This document shows positions 51,269-60,418 of a DNA stretch of 64,000 nt, piece by piece. Each line of letters begins with the position of its first letter. Position 1 is the stretch's first letter. The stretch is from positions 1-64,000 of the forward strand of contig CAKMJS010000011.1 of assembly GCA_927405585.1 (NCBI GenBank). The letters run 5' to 3'. The position numbers were made by a program, and so were the translations under genes. Under the pieces are notes generated by a model. The model worked only from the letters and a program-made list of their open reading frames with translations. It did no database searches and was not told the DNA's origin. Origin of the DNA: an uncultured Desulfosporosinus sp. (GTDB taxonomy: Bacteria > Bacillota > Desulfitobacteriia > Desulfitobacteriales > Desulfitobacteriaceae).

Positions 51269-51475
51269 ATGATAATAAAGGAAAACGTTCAAATCAAAAT
51301 AGATGAACGATTATGTAAACGATGTGGTATTTGCTCGGAATTCTGTCCGCAAAACGTTTTTTCAGTCCGAAATGATGGGATCCCGCAGGTGACAGCGCCT
51401 GAAAACTGTACATCCTGTCACTTGTGTGATTGGCGATGCCCTGATTTTGCTATCACTTTGGAGGTGATTTCGTGA
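51269..51475 (+). CDS. Ferredoxin subunit of 2-oxoacid oxidoreductase
   Basis: This 68-residue two-cluster ferredoxin has CKRCGICSEFCP (about residue 14) and CTSCHLCDWRCP (about 46). It resembles KorD/VorD-type delta subunits and lies immediately before the alpha subunit gene, overlapping it by 4 bp. AGGGAGGACG precedes the ATG. It carries electrons from the oxidoreductase core. Confidence 0.9.
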   Translation: MIIKENVQIKIDERLCKRCGICSEFCPQNVFSVRNDGIPQVTAPENCTSCHLCDWRCPDFAITLEVIS

Positions 51476-52617
51476 ATAGGCCGGTAGGAAAACAATTCAT
51501 GCAAGGAAATGAAGCCTGCGTTTTCGCAGCGATTGACGCAGGTGCCCGGTTTTATGCTGGTTACCCTATTACACCTTCTTCCGAAATTGCAGAGTTGTGT
51601 GCAGAATTTCTGCCTCAGGTTAAAGGCGTGTTTTTGCAAATGGAGGACGAACTGGGAAGTATGGCAGCCGTGATTGGAGCATCTGCGGCAGGAACCAAAT
51701 CGTTTACCGCAACAAGTGGCCCTGGGTTTTCGCTCATGCAAGAGAATCTCGGGATGGCCATCTACACGGAAGTTCCCTGTGTTGTGGTAAATGTTCAACG
51801 GAACGGCCCAAGTACAGCTCTTGCGACACGCCCTGGACAGGGAGATGTCATGCAAACGCGTTGGGGAACTCATGGAGATCACCCAATTATTGTGTTAAGC
51901 CCGTCATCAGTCCAAGAATACTACGATTTAACCGTACGAGCGTTTAACCTTTCAGAGAAATATTGCACCCCAGTTATCATACTCACTGATGAAGTAATTG
52001 GTCATATGAAAGAGGATCTTGTTATTCCACAGTTGGATGATCTGGAAATTATTAATCGGAAAGTTCCGACCCAATCGATTGAAGAATATCGACCCTACCA
52101 AACAGGAGACGATGATATTCCAGCGATCGCTCCCTTTGGTTCTGATTATATCGTTCATATCAGCAGTTCTTGTCACGATGAAACTGGTTTTTCTAATAGT
52201 AAACCACAAACGGCAGACAAATTAGTGCGTCGGCTCCACCGAAAAATAGATCGGAATATCGAGGATATCGTTCAAGTGGAATGGTTTGGAGCACGGAATG
52301 CTGATCTCTGCATCATAGCCTATGGAGCTGTCTCAAGGACCGCAAAACAGGTAGTCGTCGATGCTGAAGAAAAAGGGTTGTCTGTTAATCTACTGCGAAT
52401 AATAACCCATTGGCCTTTCCCAGATGCACAGGTCAAAGAAGCACTCAATCAGGCCAAAGCTGTCATTGTAGCCGAGATGAATCTAGGACAAGTTGCCCAG
52501 GAAATACAACGTTTAAATTCTTCCCACACCCCAATCTACTCCCTTACCCGTATCGATGGAGAAATGATCATACCCTCCCAAATTATGTCCAAAATCGAGG
52601 AGGTAATGCGTTCATGA
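51472..52617 (+). CDS. 2-oxoacid:ferredoxin oxidoreductase, alpha subunit
   Basis: The 381-residue alpha subunit (KorA/VorA class) carries GNEACVFAAIDAGARFYAGYPITPSSEIAE at its start. TATSGPGFSLMQENLGMAIYTEVPCVVVNVQRNGPSTALAT follows near residue 82. With the beta and gamma subunits it converts a 2-oxoacid and CoA to acyl-CoA, CO2 and reduced ferredoxin. The GTG start at 51472 overlaps the ferredoxin gene. The specificity, 2-oxoglutarate, branched-chain or other oxoacid, cannot be told from sequence. Confidence 0.92.
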   Translation: MNRPVGKQFMQGNEACVFAAIDAGARFYAGYPITPSSEIAELCAEFLPQVKGVFLQMEDELGSMAAVIGASAAGTKSFTATSGPGFSLMQENLGMAIYTEVPCVVVNVQRNGPSTALATRPGQGDVMQTRWGTHGDHPIIVLSPSSVQEYYDLTVRAFNLSEKYCTPVIILTDEVIGHMKEDLVIPQLDDLEIINRKVPTQSIEEYRPYQTGDDDIPAIAPFGSDYIVHISSSCHDETGFSNSKPQTADKLVRRLHRKIDRNIEDIVQVEWFGARNADLCIIAYGAVSRTAKQVVVDAEEKGLSVNLLRIITHWPFPDAQVKEALNQAKAVIVAEMNLGQVAQEIQRLNSSHTPIYSLTRIDGEMIIPSQIMSKIEEVMRS

Positions 52618-53447
52618 CCACTCATACCCACAAGGATTTCTTAGATCAAAGGCATTTGCCTCATATTTGGTGCCCTGGTTGTGGCGATGGAATCGTCTTA
52701 CGTGCTTATACAATGGCTTTGGCTGAATTAGGGTTAGCGCCAAAAGACGTTGTCACAGTAACCGGCATTGGTTGTTGGGGAAAGTCCGATGATTATGTTG
52801 CAACGCATGCCCTTCATGGCACACATGGTCGTGCTTTAGCCTACGCAACGGGCGTCAAATTAGGAAACCCAGATCTCACGGTTGTAACCTTAATGGGCGA
52901 TGGAGATGCCGTAACAATAGGGGGAAATCACTTTATACATGCGGCAAGACGCAACATTGATTTAACCGCGATTGTCGTTAATAACTACAATTATGGAATG
53001 ACCGGAGGTCAATATTCTGCGACGACGCCACTTAATAGCAAAACTACAACGTCTCCTCTAGGTAATGCTGAACCGGGTTTTGATATTTGCTCACTCGCAG
53101 AAACTGCTGGAGCAAATTTTGTAGCACGAACAACGCCCTACCATATAGTCAGTTTAAAAAATCTTCTTAAGCAAGCCATTACAAAAAAAGGCTTCAGTGT
53201 TGTTGAAGTAATAACACCCTGTCCGACGTACTTCGGACGATATAATATTAATCCCAGTCCGGTCGCTAATATGCATTGGCTTAAGGAGAAAGGCGTACCT
53301 GTGGCTAAATATCAACAAATGACGGAAGAGGAACAAGCACAACATTTCGTAATTGGGGCATTTGTTAATAAAGATCGCCCTGATTTTTATACAATGTACC
53401 AACAAATTAACAGTCGTAATGGGACTGAAAGGGAGGGGGAACGTTGA
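52614..53447 (+). CDS. 2-oxoacid:ferredoxin oxidoreductase, beta subunit
   Basis: The 277-residue thiamine diphosphate-binding subunit begins with HIWCPGCGDGIVLRAY. It has GIGCWGKSDDYV near residue 47, the TPP/Mg motif GDGDAVTIGGNHF near 100, and NNYNYGMTGGQYSATTP near 122. I choose ATG 52614, overlapping the alpha-subunit stop and preceded by GAGGAGG; the longer frame runs back into the alpha gene. It catalyses the decarboxylation step. Confidence 0.92.
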   Translation: MTTHTHKDFLDQRHLPHIWCPGCGDGIVLRAYTMALAELGLAPKDVVTVTGIGCWGKSDDYVATHALHGTHGRALAYATGVKLGNPDLTVVTLMGDGDAVTIGGNHFIHAARRNIDLTAIVVNNYNYGMTGGQYSATTPLNSKTTTSPLGNAEPGFDICSLAETAGANFVARTTPYHIVSLKNLLKQAITKKGFSVVEVITPCPTYFGRYNINPSPVANMHWLKEKGVPVAKYQQMTEEEQAQHFVIGAFVNKDRPDFYTMYQQINSRNGTEREGER

Positions 53448-53974
53448 AGAAGAAACAATGGCAGTTTATTCTAGCTGGAACAGGAGGCCAAGGGCTGATT
53501 TTAGCAGGGGCGGTTTTAGCAAAAGCCGCAATATCCGAAGCTAAAAAGGTTATCCAAACTTCAAGCTACGGTGCACAATCGAGAGGAGGGTTTAGCCAGG
53601 CTGAGGTTATCATTAGTGATGGAGAAATCTATTTTATGAAGTGCGACAAGCCCAATTTTATTTTGGCGTTGAGCCAAGCCGCGTATGATAAATACAAAGA
53701 TAATGTAACAAGCGAGTGTATTATTCTCTATGATCACGATACTGTAATAAGTAACAAACGGATGAATGATAAAGGCTATTCTTTCAACCAAAGGGCAATT
53801 GAGTTAGGAAATTCTAAAGTGATTAACTCAGTTGCATTGGGTGCGATCCTTAAACTTTGTCCGATTCTCGAAAACGAGAGTGTAATTAGGAAACTAAAGG
53901 AAGAATTGCCTGAAAAAGTAGTTCCACTCAATCTTGAGGCGTTTGAAGTAGGGTATCGTGAAGTTACACCATAA
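53444..53974 (+). CDS. 2-oxoacid:ferredoxin oxidoreductase, gamma subunit
   Basis: The 176-residue gamma subunit shows the family block LAGTGGQGLILAGAVLAKAA (about residues 9-28), SSYGAQSRGGFSQAEVI near 43 and NSVALGAILKL near 123. The TTG start at 53444 overlaps the beta stop codon and follows GGGAGGGGG. It completes the four-subunit enzyme encoded with the ferredoxin, alpha and beta genes. Confidence 0.9.
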   Translation: MKKKQWQFILAGTGGQGLILAGAVLAKAAISEAKKVIQTSSYGAQSRGGFSQAEVIISDGEIYFMKCDKPNFILALSQAAYDKYKDNVTSECIILYDHDTVISNKRMNDKGYSFNQRAIELGNSKVINSVALGAILKLCPILENESVIRKLKEELPEKVVPLNLEAFEVGYREVTP

Positions 53975-53994
53975 AATTAATGAGGGGGAGAACT

Positions 53995-55005
53995 ATGAAA
54001 AAGATTTCTAAACTTATAGGAATTGCGTTAATGAGTAGCCTAATCTTGAGTACTACAGGATGTGGTTCTACTAAGCCAGCAGCGACCCCGGATAGTACTG
54101 CTACGCCACCTGCTGCTCCGAAAACTATTAATTTAACGATTGCGAGTGGCCCTGCCGGTGGAACCTGGTATCCTCTTGGTGGTGCACTTGGGAAGATTAT
54201 TCAAGATAAAATTCCTGGAACAATAGTCTCTGTTCAGCAGGGTGGTGGTGAAGCCAATGTCAAAGGTGTGGATCAAAAGATGTACGATATTGGCATCACC
54301 TATTCCCATACCGCCTATGAAGCCATGGCCGGTAAGGAAAGCTTTGCTAAACCCATGACCAACGTTTCAGCGCTCATTTCGCTTTATCCTTCTGCACTTC
54401 AATGGGTGGTGCGTGCAGATTCAAATATTAAACAATTTGAAGATCTTAAGGGAAAAGCCATTTCTCCTGGGCCGAAAGGCTTATCAGGAGAAACCTTAAC
54501 TCGAATAGTTTTGCAAGCCCATGGTCTCAAATTTGAAGATATGTCCAAGGTTGAACGTGTTTCTTACAGCGATTCAGCTAGTCTGTTACAAGATCGGCAA
54601 ATTGATATGTTTGATCCCATTACGACCTGGCCCGCCCCTTCCATTCAAGAAATAGCCCAGACAGGAAGTGGAATAAGACTTATCCCCTTAAGACCTGAGA
54701 AAATGGAAGAACTTAAAAAAATTAACCCAGGATACAGCTATGTAACGATTAAAGGCGGAACATATAAGGGGCAAGTGGAAGATTCACCTTGTTTAGGTAG
54801 TAATGCAATTCTTGTTATTCGCAAGGATATGGAAGAAGAGTTAGCGTATAAAATTACGAAAGCCATTTATGAAAGTCTTCCAGAACTAAAGAATGTCCAT
54901 AAGAGCCTTGAATATATGAATAAAGACACGGTTACAAAAGATCTAGGTCTTGATTTACATCCAGCAAGCTTAAAGTTCTTTAAGGAAGCCGGAATTGCGA
55001 AGTAA
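53995..55005 (+). CDS. TAXI-type TRAP transporter substrate-binding lipoprotein
   Basis: The 336-residue protein has a lipoprotein signal (lipobox STTGC) and a Ser/Thr/Pro-rich linker. The TAXI family domain follows: NLTIASGPAGGTWYPLGGALGKII (about residues 42-65), YDIGITYSHTAYEAMAG and ISPGPKGLSGETLTRIVL. The ATG at 53995 has the GAGGGGGAGAACT site. It should deliver an organic acid to the fusion permease at 46824, although seven catabolic genes separate them. Confidence 0.91.
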   Translation: MKKISKLIGIALMSSLILSTTGCGSTKPAATPDSTATPPAAPKTINLTIASGPAGGTWYPLGGALGKIIQDKIPGTIVSVQQGGGEANVKGVDQKMYDIGITYSHTAYEAMAGKESFAKPMTNVSALISLYPSALQWVVRADSNIKQFEDLKGKAISPGPKGLSGETLTRIVLQAHGLKFEDMSKVERVSYSDSASLLQDRQIDMFDPITTWPAPSIQEIAQTGSGIRLIPLRPEKMEELKKINPGYSYVTIKGGTYKGQVEDSPCLGSNAILVIRKDMEEELAYKITKAIYESLPELKNVHKSLEYMNKDTVTKDLGLDLHPASLKFFKEAGIAK

Positions 55006-55110
55006 AGCATAGTATTATGGCCTCAATATTTTGCCAATTTGCGGTTTAATATTGGGGCTTGTTTTAAACGTGATATTTTTATAACGAGAAGAAGGAAGGC
55101 GGGTGAAGTT

Positions 55111-56514
55111 TTGCTAAGCAAAGGGGTACTTCAACAGATCGTGAATATAGTTGGTAAGCAATCGGTCATGACCGAAGTTGAGGAACGGTTGACTTATGCG
55201 TATGACGCCAGTTTCCATCGACACATTCCGGATCTTGTGGTCTTTCCAACCGATGAAGAACAAGTTGCAAGCCTTTTAACCCTTGCCAATGAGGCTGAGG
55301 TGCCAATAATTCCAAGAGGTGCGGGTACTGGTCTTACCGCTGGTTCTGTACCTGTAAAAGGAGGAATAGTCCTTTCTCTCACTCACATGAATCGTATAAT
55401 CGAAATTAATCCGGAGAATTTATCGGCCATTGTCCAACCTGGGGTAATAACTGGATTCTTGCAAAAAAAAGTTGAACATCACCATCTCTATTATCCTCCG
55501 GATCCACAGAGCTTTAAGATTTCCACTATCGGAGGAAATATTGCGGAAAATGCTGGAGGCCCAAGATGTTTTAAATACGGAGTAACCCGCGATTATGTTC
55601 TTGGTTTAAGAGTAATCTCACCTGCCGGAAAAATTTGGACTTTCGGCGGGCAAACTATAAAAAACGTAACGGGCTATGATATGACCCGTCTAATCGTTGG
55701 CTCAGAGGGGACGTTAGGAATTATCACTCAAGCGACCTTGAGACTCATTCCTCAACCAGAGGCTAAGAAAACTATTATGGCTGTGTTTTCTCATATAGAA
55801 CAGGCAGCCGAGACTGTATCTGGAATTATTTCAGCCCGTATTGTTCCTGCAGCACTTGAATTTTTAGACGATGTTTCCCTTCGCTGTATTGAGGAAACCC
55901 TTCGTATAGGGCTCCCACTGGATGCTGCAGCAATCCTGCTTATGGAAGTTGATGGTTTTATAGAAACAGTTGAACGGGAGATCCAAATGATCCAAGCGGT
56001 TTGTATACAATGTGGTGCGAACCGAATAACAGTTGCTCATAACGAGGAGGAAAGTGAACAACTTTGGGCTGCTCGCCGTGCTTTCGCCCCTGCATTACTT
56101 AAATTGAATCCAACCCGTGTAAGTGAAGACGCGACCGTACCAAGAAACAAACTCGTTGAATTTGTTAAGGGCATCAAAGAGATTGCTCAGAAGTATAGCC
56201 TTAAACTTGCCCTTGCTGGTCATGCTGGGGACGGTAATATGCATCCCAACTTTCTTGTTAACTCTCGAGATCTTGACGAGATGGAACGAGTTGAGAAAGC
56301 TGTAGAAGACTTGTTCAATCTTACGATTTCCCTTGGAGGAACCTTATCTGGAGAACATGGTATTGGCATAACGAAAGCGCCCTACCTGGGTCACGAATTG
56401 AACAAGGATACAATTGGTGCAATGCAAGCCATCAAACACGCCATGGATCCTAAAGGGATTTTGAATCCTGGAAAGATATTTGCAGGGGATTCGGTGGGTC
56501 TGCCATTCTCTTAA
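55111..56514 (+). CDS. glcD: FAD-linked hydroxyacid dehydrogenase, GlcD type, second copy
   Basis: This paralogue of the 3832 gene has the FAD_binding_4 motif IPRGAGTGLTAGSVPVKGG (about residue 70), FGGQTIKNVTGYDMTR (about 187), HAGDGNMHPN (about 382) and SGEHGIGITKAPY. The TTG at 55111 follows GGCGGGTGA and aligns exactly with the start of the first copy; the ATG/TTG frame from 55039 adds an unsupported extension. It likely oxidises a 2-hydroxyacid to the 2-oxoacid used by the ferredoxin oxidoreductase encoded just upstream. An Fe-S partner follows. Confidence 0.88.
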   Translation: MLSKGVLQQIVNIVGKQSVMTEVEERLTYAYDASFHRHIPDLVVFPTDEEQVASLLTLANEAEVPIIPRGAGTGLTAGSVPVKGGIVLSLTHMNRIIEINPENLSAIVQPGVITGFLQKKVEHHHLYYPPDPQSFKISTIGGNIAENAGGPRCFKYGVTRDYVLGLRVISPAGKIWTFGGQTIKNVTGYDMTRLIVGSEGTLGIITQATLRLIPQPEAKKTIMAVFSHIEQAAETVSGIISARIVPAALEFLDDVSLRCIEETLRIGLPLDAAAILLMEVDGFIETVEREIQMIQAVCIQCGANRITVAHNEEESEQLWAARRAFAPALLKLNPTRVSEDATVPRNKLVEFVKGIKEIAQKYSLKLALAGHAGDGNMHPNFLVNSRDLDEMERVEKAVEDLFNLTISLGGTLSGEHGIGITKAPYLGHELNKDTIGAMQAIKHAMDPKGILNPGKIFAGDSVGLPFS

Positions 56515-56552
56515 AGGGAACTCGTTCAAATACGATGAATTTGGGGGATGTC

Positions 56553-57773
56553 ATGGTTAATATTAAAGAGTTGCAAGGGATGCTTGATTTATGTAGTAGG
56601 TGCGGAAATTGCCAACAAATCTGCCCATTATATGCCGAAGTCAAACAAGAAACCGCGGTAGCAAGGGGTAAATTGCATTTGATTTCTCTCCTTACAGAGA
56701 AAGAAATACTCCCAAGCCCAAAGCTTCAAGAGATTTTAGATTTTTGTCTTCTGTGTGGTCGATGTGCTGATTTGTGTCAGAATGGTGTTTCTACAAACAC
56801 AATTATCGTTCTCGGCAGGTCTATAGTCAATCAGTCCGTCCAAAGACCTAAACGTAAACTGATTCGTTATATGTTAAGAAAAGATCGATTAAAGACTTCT
56901 TTTAAGAGCCTTTATCTGTTACATAAGATGAGAATTGACAAACCTCTTCAATATATTGGTAAAGTACAGCCTTATTGGCCTTATTATCAGAAAATAACGT
57001 TAGATTTAAAGAAAGATCCTCTTTCGGTGTCTTTACCTAAGATAACTCAAAGTACTAATAATAATAATTTAAAAATCGCCTATTTTATAGGATGCATGAA
57101 TAATTTTATCAGTCAAAGCGTTGGACAATCAACGTATAAAATTTTAACGAAGTTAGGCTTCAGTGTGGTTATTCCCGAACAGAAATGTTGCGGTATGCCC
57201 GCCTGGACCAGTGGAGATTTAGAGTTATCAGAGGAGCTCGTCCGATTTAATATCCAAACTTTCAACGAATCCAATGCTGATTTGATCGTAACCGATTGTG
57301 CTTCCTGCGGACATGCCTTAAAGCATTTACCAGAGTATTTTTTAAAACAAGAAGGCAAACAATTCCAAACAAAAGTTCTCGATATTAGTGAATTGTTATT
57401 TCAATATCTAAACCCTGATGTTTTAAGACCTTATTCGGGAGCCGTTGCATTCCATGATCCCTGTCATTTGCGTTATGGGCAAAAGATTAAAGATAAACCG
57501 AGAAGCGTTCTTAAGTTCATTCCAGATCTCAGATTAATAGAATTTTATAACCCTGGCTGCTGCGGTTTTGCAGGAACATTTATGGCAAGTCATCTAGAGA
57601 CTTCTCAAATATTAGGATCACAACGTGCTAATTCAATTATCGATTCAGGAGTAAACAAGGTTATAACCAGTTGCCCAGCCTGTCAATTACAATTAGATAA
57701 GAACTTACGTGATCACGAGACCTCTATTGAAGTTCTAAACTTAGTCGAATTTATTAATCAATTAATGAAATAA
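56553..57773 (+). CDS. glcF: Fe-S/CCG-domain subunit, GlcF type, second copy
   Basis: The 406-residue partner of the preceding flavoprotein has CSRCGNCQQICP (about residue 13) and CLLCGRCADLCQ (about 65) for two [4Fe-4S] clusters. CCGMPAWTSGD lies near 210 and GCCGFAGTFMASH near 338 in the two CCG domains. Many genes in this branch show CCG domains binding non-cubane clusters. ATG 56553 is preferred because TTTGGGGG precedes it; ATG 56535 lacks a site. It is the last gene before the promoter region of the beta-oxidation operon. Confidence 0.87.
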   Translation: MVNIKELQGMLDLCSRCGNCQQICPLYAEVKQETAVARGKLHLISLLTEKEILPSPKLQEILDFCLLCGRCADLCQNGVSTNTIIVLGRSIVNQSVQRPKRKLIRYMLRKDRLKTSFKSLYLLHKMRIDKPLQYIGKVQPYWPYYQKITLDLKKDPLSVSLPKITQSTNNNNLKIAYFIGCMNNFISQSVGQSTYKILTKLGFSVVIPEQKCCGMPAWTSGDLELSEELVRFNIQTFNESNADLIVTDCASCGHALKHLPEYFLKQEGKQFQTKVLDISELLFQYLNPDVLRPYSGAVAFHDPCHLRYGQKIKDKPRSVLKFIPDLRLIEFYNPGCCGFAGTFMASHLETSQILGSQRANSIIDSGVNKVITSCPACQLQLDKNLRDHETSIEVLNLVEFINQLMK

Positions 57774-57865
57774 TGAATTCCGTGCCTATAAGCGAGGATT
57801 TATATAAACCACTAACTGCTGGAGACAATTCAACAATACTTTTGTGAAGAACTTCACTCTTGAGT

Positions 57866-57954
57866 AAATTGAAATTTCAGAAAAACCATTGACGATAAAA
57901 GAATAAGCGTATATTATAAATTCAGATAAGGAACATAATTCCACGTATGGAACA
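57866..57954 (+). promoter_or_regulatory. Promoter and IclR-type operator of beta-oxidation operon
   Basis: TTGAAATTTC (57869-57878) precedes TTGACG (57889-57894), 17 bp and TATTAT (57912-57917). AAGGAA-N14-TGGAACA follows at 57928-57954 and contains the dyad TTCCA-CGTA-TGGAA. The same order and almost the same spacing occur at 46510-46597. Confidence 0.7.
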
Positions 57955-58040
57955 GTGATCTTGACTCATCATCAATAGTTTGCCTTTACTGTGGTTAGGT
58001 TGGTATTAACTACGATATTTAAGGAAGGTGATTTATCTTA

Positions 58041-59225
58041 ATGGGACCATTGGAGGGAATCAAAATACTTGAACTTTCACGTACTTTGGCCGGCCCCTAT
58101 TGTAGCATGATGCTAGCTGATATGGGAGCAGATGTTGTCAAAGTAGAACAGCCGGGAAGTGGTGATGAAACTAGGGGCTTTATACCTCCAACTATGGAAG
58201 GTGAGAGTTGTTACTTTTTGAGCTTAAATAAGAATAAGAGAAGTATGACACTAAATCTCAAGACTGAGGAAGGCAGAGAGATCGTAAAACGGCTCGTCCT
58301 GGAGTCAGATGTTTTAATTGAGAACTTTAGAACAGGAACCATGGAAAAATTTGGTTTAGGGTACGATGAACTAAAAAAAATTAACCCGCGACTGATATAT
58401 TGCGCCGTCAGTGGTTTTGGCAGAACGGGACCAATGAAAAACGAGCCAGCCTACGACTTGCTTTTACAAGCTATTGGGGGATTAATGAGTGTTACTGGTG
58501 AACCTGGTCGCCCACCTGTTAAAGTTGGTTTCTCGATTGTTGACCTTACTACCGGATTATACGCGGCACTGGGTGTTATGATGGCGCTTTGGGTTAGAGA
58601 AAAAAATGGTAAGGGACAATATGTGGAAACTTCTCTCCTTGACTCAATTGTATCGCTTCAGACATATCTAGCTCAAGGGGTATTAGCCACTGGCAAAGTC
58701 CCCAAACCAATGGGGTCTGCACATCCGAATATTGCTCCGTATCAGGCCTTTAAAACAAAGGACAGTTACGTTATCATTGCAATTCCGAATGATGGACTTT
58801 GGCGGAAAATGTGTGATGCACTTGGTTTTGACGATCTTAAAGAAGATCCGAAATTTGCAGTTAATGCTAATAGAGTAAAGCACCGTACAGAACTAATATC
58901 ACGTATCACCAAGTTTACTAATACGAAAACCACTTTAGATATAACGAATATGTTGAAGGAAGCCGGTGTCCCGGCAGGACCAATCAATGATATTGCTCAG
59001 GTTTTAGCTGATCCACAGGTTATTCATAATGGGATGATTCAGGAAGTTGATCATCCTACTATTGGGAATTTAAAGGTACTTGGCATACCTTATTCGCTTT
59101 CGGAAACGCCGGGATCAGTTCGACTTGCGCCGCCATTACTAGGTCAGCACACAGAAGATGTCTTACAAGGAATGGGTTATAGTACCAGTGATATCGTGCT
59201 ACTCCGAGAAAAGGGTGTAGTTTAA
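58041..59225 (+). CDS. CaiB/BaiF family III CoA transferase
   Basis: The 394-residue family III CoA transferase starts with PLEGIKILELSRTLAGPYCSMMLADMGADVVKVEQPGSGDETR. It has LNKNKRSMTLNLKTEEGR near residue 62 and GFGRTGPMKNEPAYDLLLQAIGGLMSVTGEP near 129, whose Asp corresponds to the catalytic aspartate. It activates a carboxylic acid by transfer of CoA from another acyl-CoA. It is first in a six-gene set with acyl-CoA dehydrogenase, hydroxyacyl-CoA dehydrogenase, enoyl-CoA hydratase, thiolase and thioesterase genes. AAGGAAGGTG precedes the ATG. Confidence 0.93.
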   Translation: MGPLEGIKILELSRTLAGPYCSMMLADMGADVVKVEQPGSGDETRGFIPPTMEGESCYFLSLNKNKRSMTLNLKTEEGREIVKRLVLESDVLIENFRTGTMEKFGLGYDELKKINPRLIYCAVSGFGRTGPMKNEPAYDLLLQAIGGLMSVTGEPGRPPVKVGFSIVDLTTGLYAALGVMMALWVREKNGKGQYVETSLLDSIVSLQTYLAQGVLATGKVPKPMGSAHPNIAPYQAFKTKDSYVIIAIPNDGLWRKMCDALGFDDLKEDPKFAVNANRVKHRTELISRITKFTNTKTTLDITNMLKEAGVPAGPINDIAQVLADPQVIHNGMIQEVDHPTIGNLKVLGIPYSLSETPGSVRLAPPLLGQHTEDVLQGMGYSTSDIVLLREKGVV

Positions 59226-59250
59226 TCATTGAAAACTAGGAGGAGAATTG

Positions 59251-60405
59251 ATGGACTTTAATATTGACGAAGATTTAGCAATGATAGTAAGGACTGTAAA
59301 AGATTTTGTAGATAAAGAAGTAGATCCATTGGCGCAGCAAATAGATGAAGACGATCGTATTCCTAGTCACCTTATCGAAACTGCTAAAGAAATGGGCCTA
59401 TTTGGTTTGAGTATCCCTGAGGAATATGGTGGTACGGGATTAGACATGGTTGGCAAGTGTTTGGTGTTCGAACAAATAGGCAGGACCTCTAACGGGTTTA
59501 CTACCTTTATTGGCGCCCATAACGGGATAGGAACCGTAGGAATTGTTGAACTTGGAAATGAGAAGCAAAAACAAAAATATCTGCCAGATTTGGCCTCTGG
59601 CAGTAGATTTGGCGCCTTTGCTCTGACGGAACCCGGCGCCGGTTCAGATGCTTCCAACCTGAGAACAACCGCCGTGTTGAAGGGTGATAAATATATCCTT
59701 AACGGCACCAAACACTTTATTACGAATGCTTCGGATGCCACAGTGTTTACGGTAATGGCTGCTACTGATAAGGCTAAAAGAGCCAAAGGTATTACTTCGT
59801 TCATTGTGGAAAAGGATTTTCCTGGTTTTAAGATTGGAACAGTGGAACGTAAAATGGGACTTAGGGGTAGCAATACCGCGGAAATCATTTTCGAAGATTG
59901 CGAAGTACCAGTGGAAAATCTTCTAGGCCGAGAGGGCCAAGGATATGTTAACGCACTGAAAATATTAGCCAATGGAAGAGCCGGCCTTGCCGCTAGAAAT
60001 CTCGGATCGATGCAAAAGTTACTGGAACTTAGTCTTCAATACGCGCAACAAAGGGTTCAATTCGGTAAACCTATCGCTTCCTTCCAAGCAGTTCAACACA
60101 TGCTAGCGGACATGGAAGTAGACATTCAGGCAACTAGAGCCTTGACTTATAAGGTAGCATGGATGGTAGATCAGGGAATGAAAATAATCAAGGATGCTGC
60201 AGTTGTTAAATACTTTGCGTCAGAGGCGTACTGTCGAGTAGCTGATAAGGCACTGCAGATTTATGGTGGTATGGGTTATATGAAAGAAATCCCCATAGAA
60301 AGATATTATAGGGACGCTAGAATTACCAAGATTTATGAAGGTACTTCAGAAATTCAAAAAAACATTATCTGTTCTCAATTATTAAAAGAGTACGAGTTAA
60401 TCTAA
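59251..60405 (+). CDS. Acyl-CoA dehydrogenase
   Basis: The 384-residue flavoenzyme introduces the 2,3-double bond into acyl-CoA. ALTEPGAGSDASNLRT (about residue 125) and FITNASDATVF (about 155) surround the FAD site. The catalytic glutamate lies in the C-terminal IYEGTSEIQKNII block (about 367). RVQFGKPIASFQAVQHMLADM is the family signature. ATG 59251 follows AGGAGGAGAATTG. No ETF genes are seen nearby, so electrons leave through ETF encoded elsewhere. Confidence 0.94.
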   Translation: MDFNIDEDLAMIVRTVKDFVDKEVDPLAQQIDEDDRIPSHLIETAKEMGLFGLSIPEEYGGTGLDMVGKCLVFEQIGRTSNGFTTFIGAHNGIGTVGIVELGNEKQKQKYLPDLASGSRFGAFALTEPGAGSDASNLRTTAVLKGDKYILNGTKHFITNASDATVFTVMAATDKAKRAKGITSFIVEKDFPGFKIGTVERKMGLRGSNTAEIIFEDCEVPVENLLGREGQGYVNALKILANGRAGLAARNLGSMQKLLELSLQYAQQRVQFGKPIASFQAVQHMLADMEVDIQATRALTYKVAWMVDQGMKIIKDAAVVKYFASEAYCRVADKALQIYGGMGYMKEIPIERYYRDARITKIYEGTSEIQKNIICSQLLKEYELI

Positions 60406-60418
60406 AGGAGGAGAAATT

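Noticed and set aside
56518-56529. Third copy of the TGAAC-TC-GTTCA dyad
   Set aside because: GAACTCGTTCAA occurs at the glcD-glcF junction, but one dyad base is changed, the flanks do not match, and there is no promoter there. It is likely chance.
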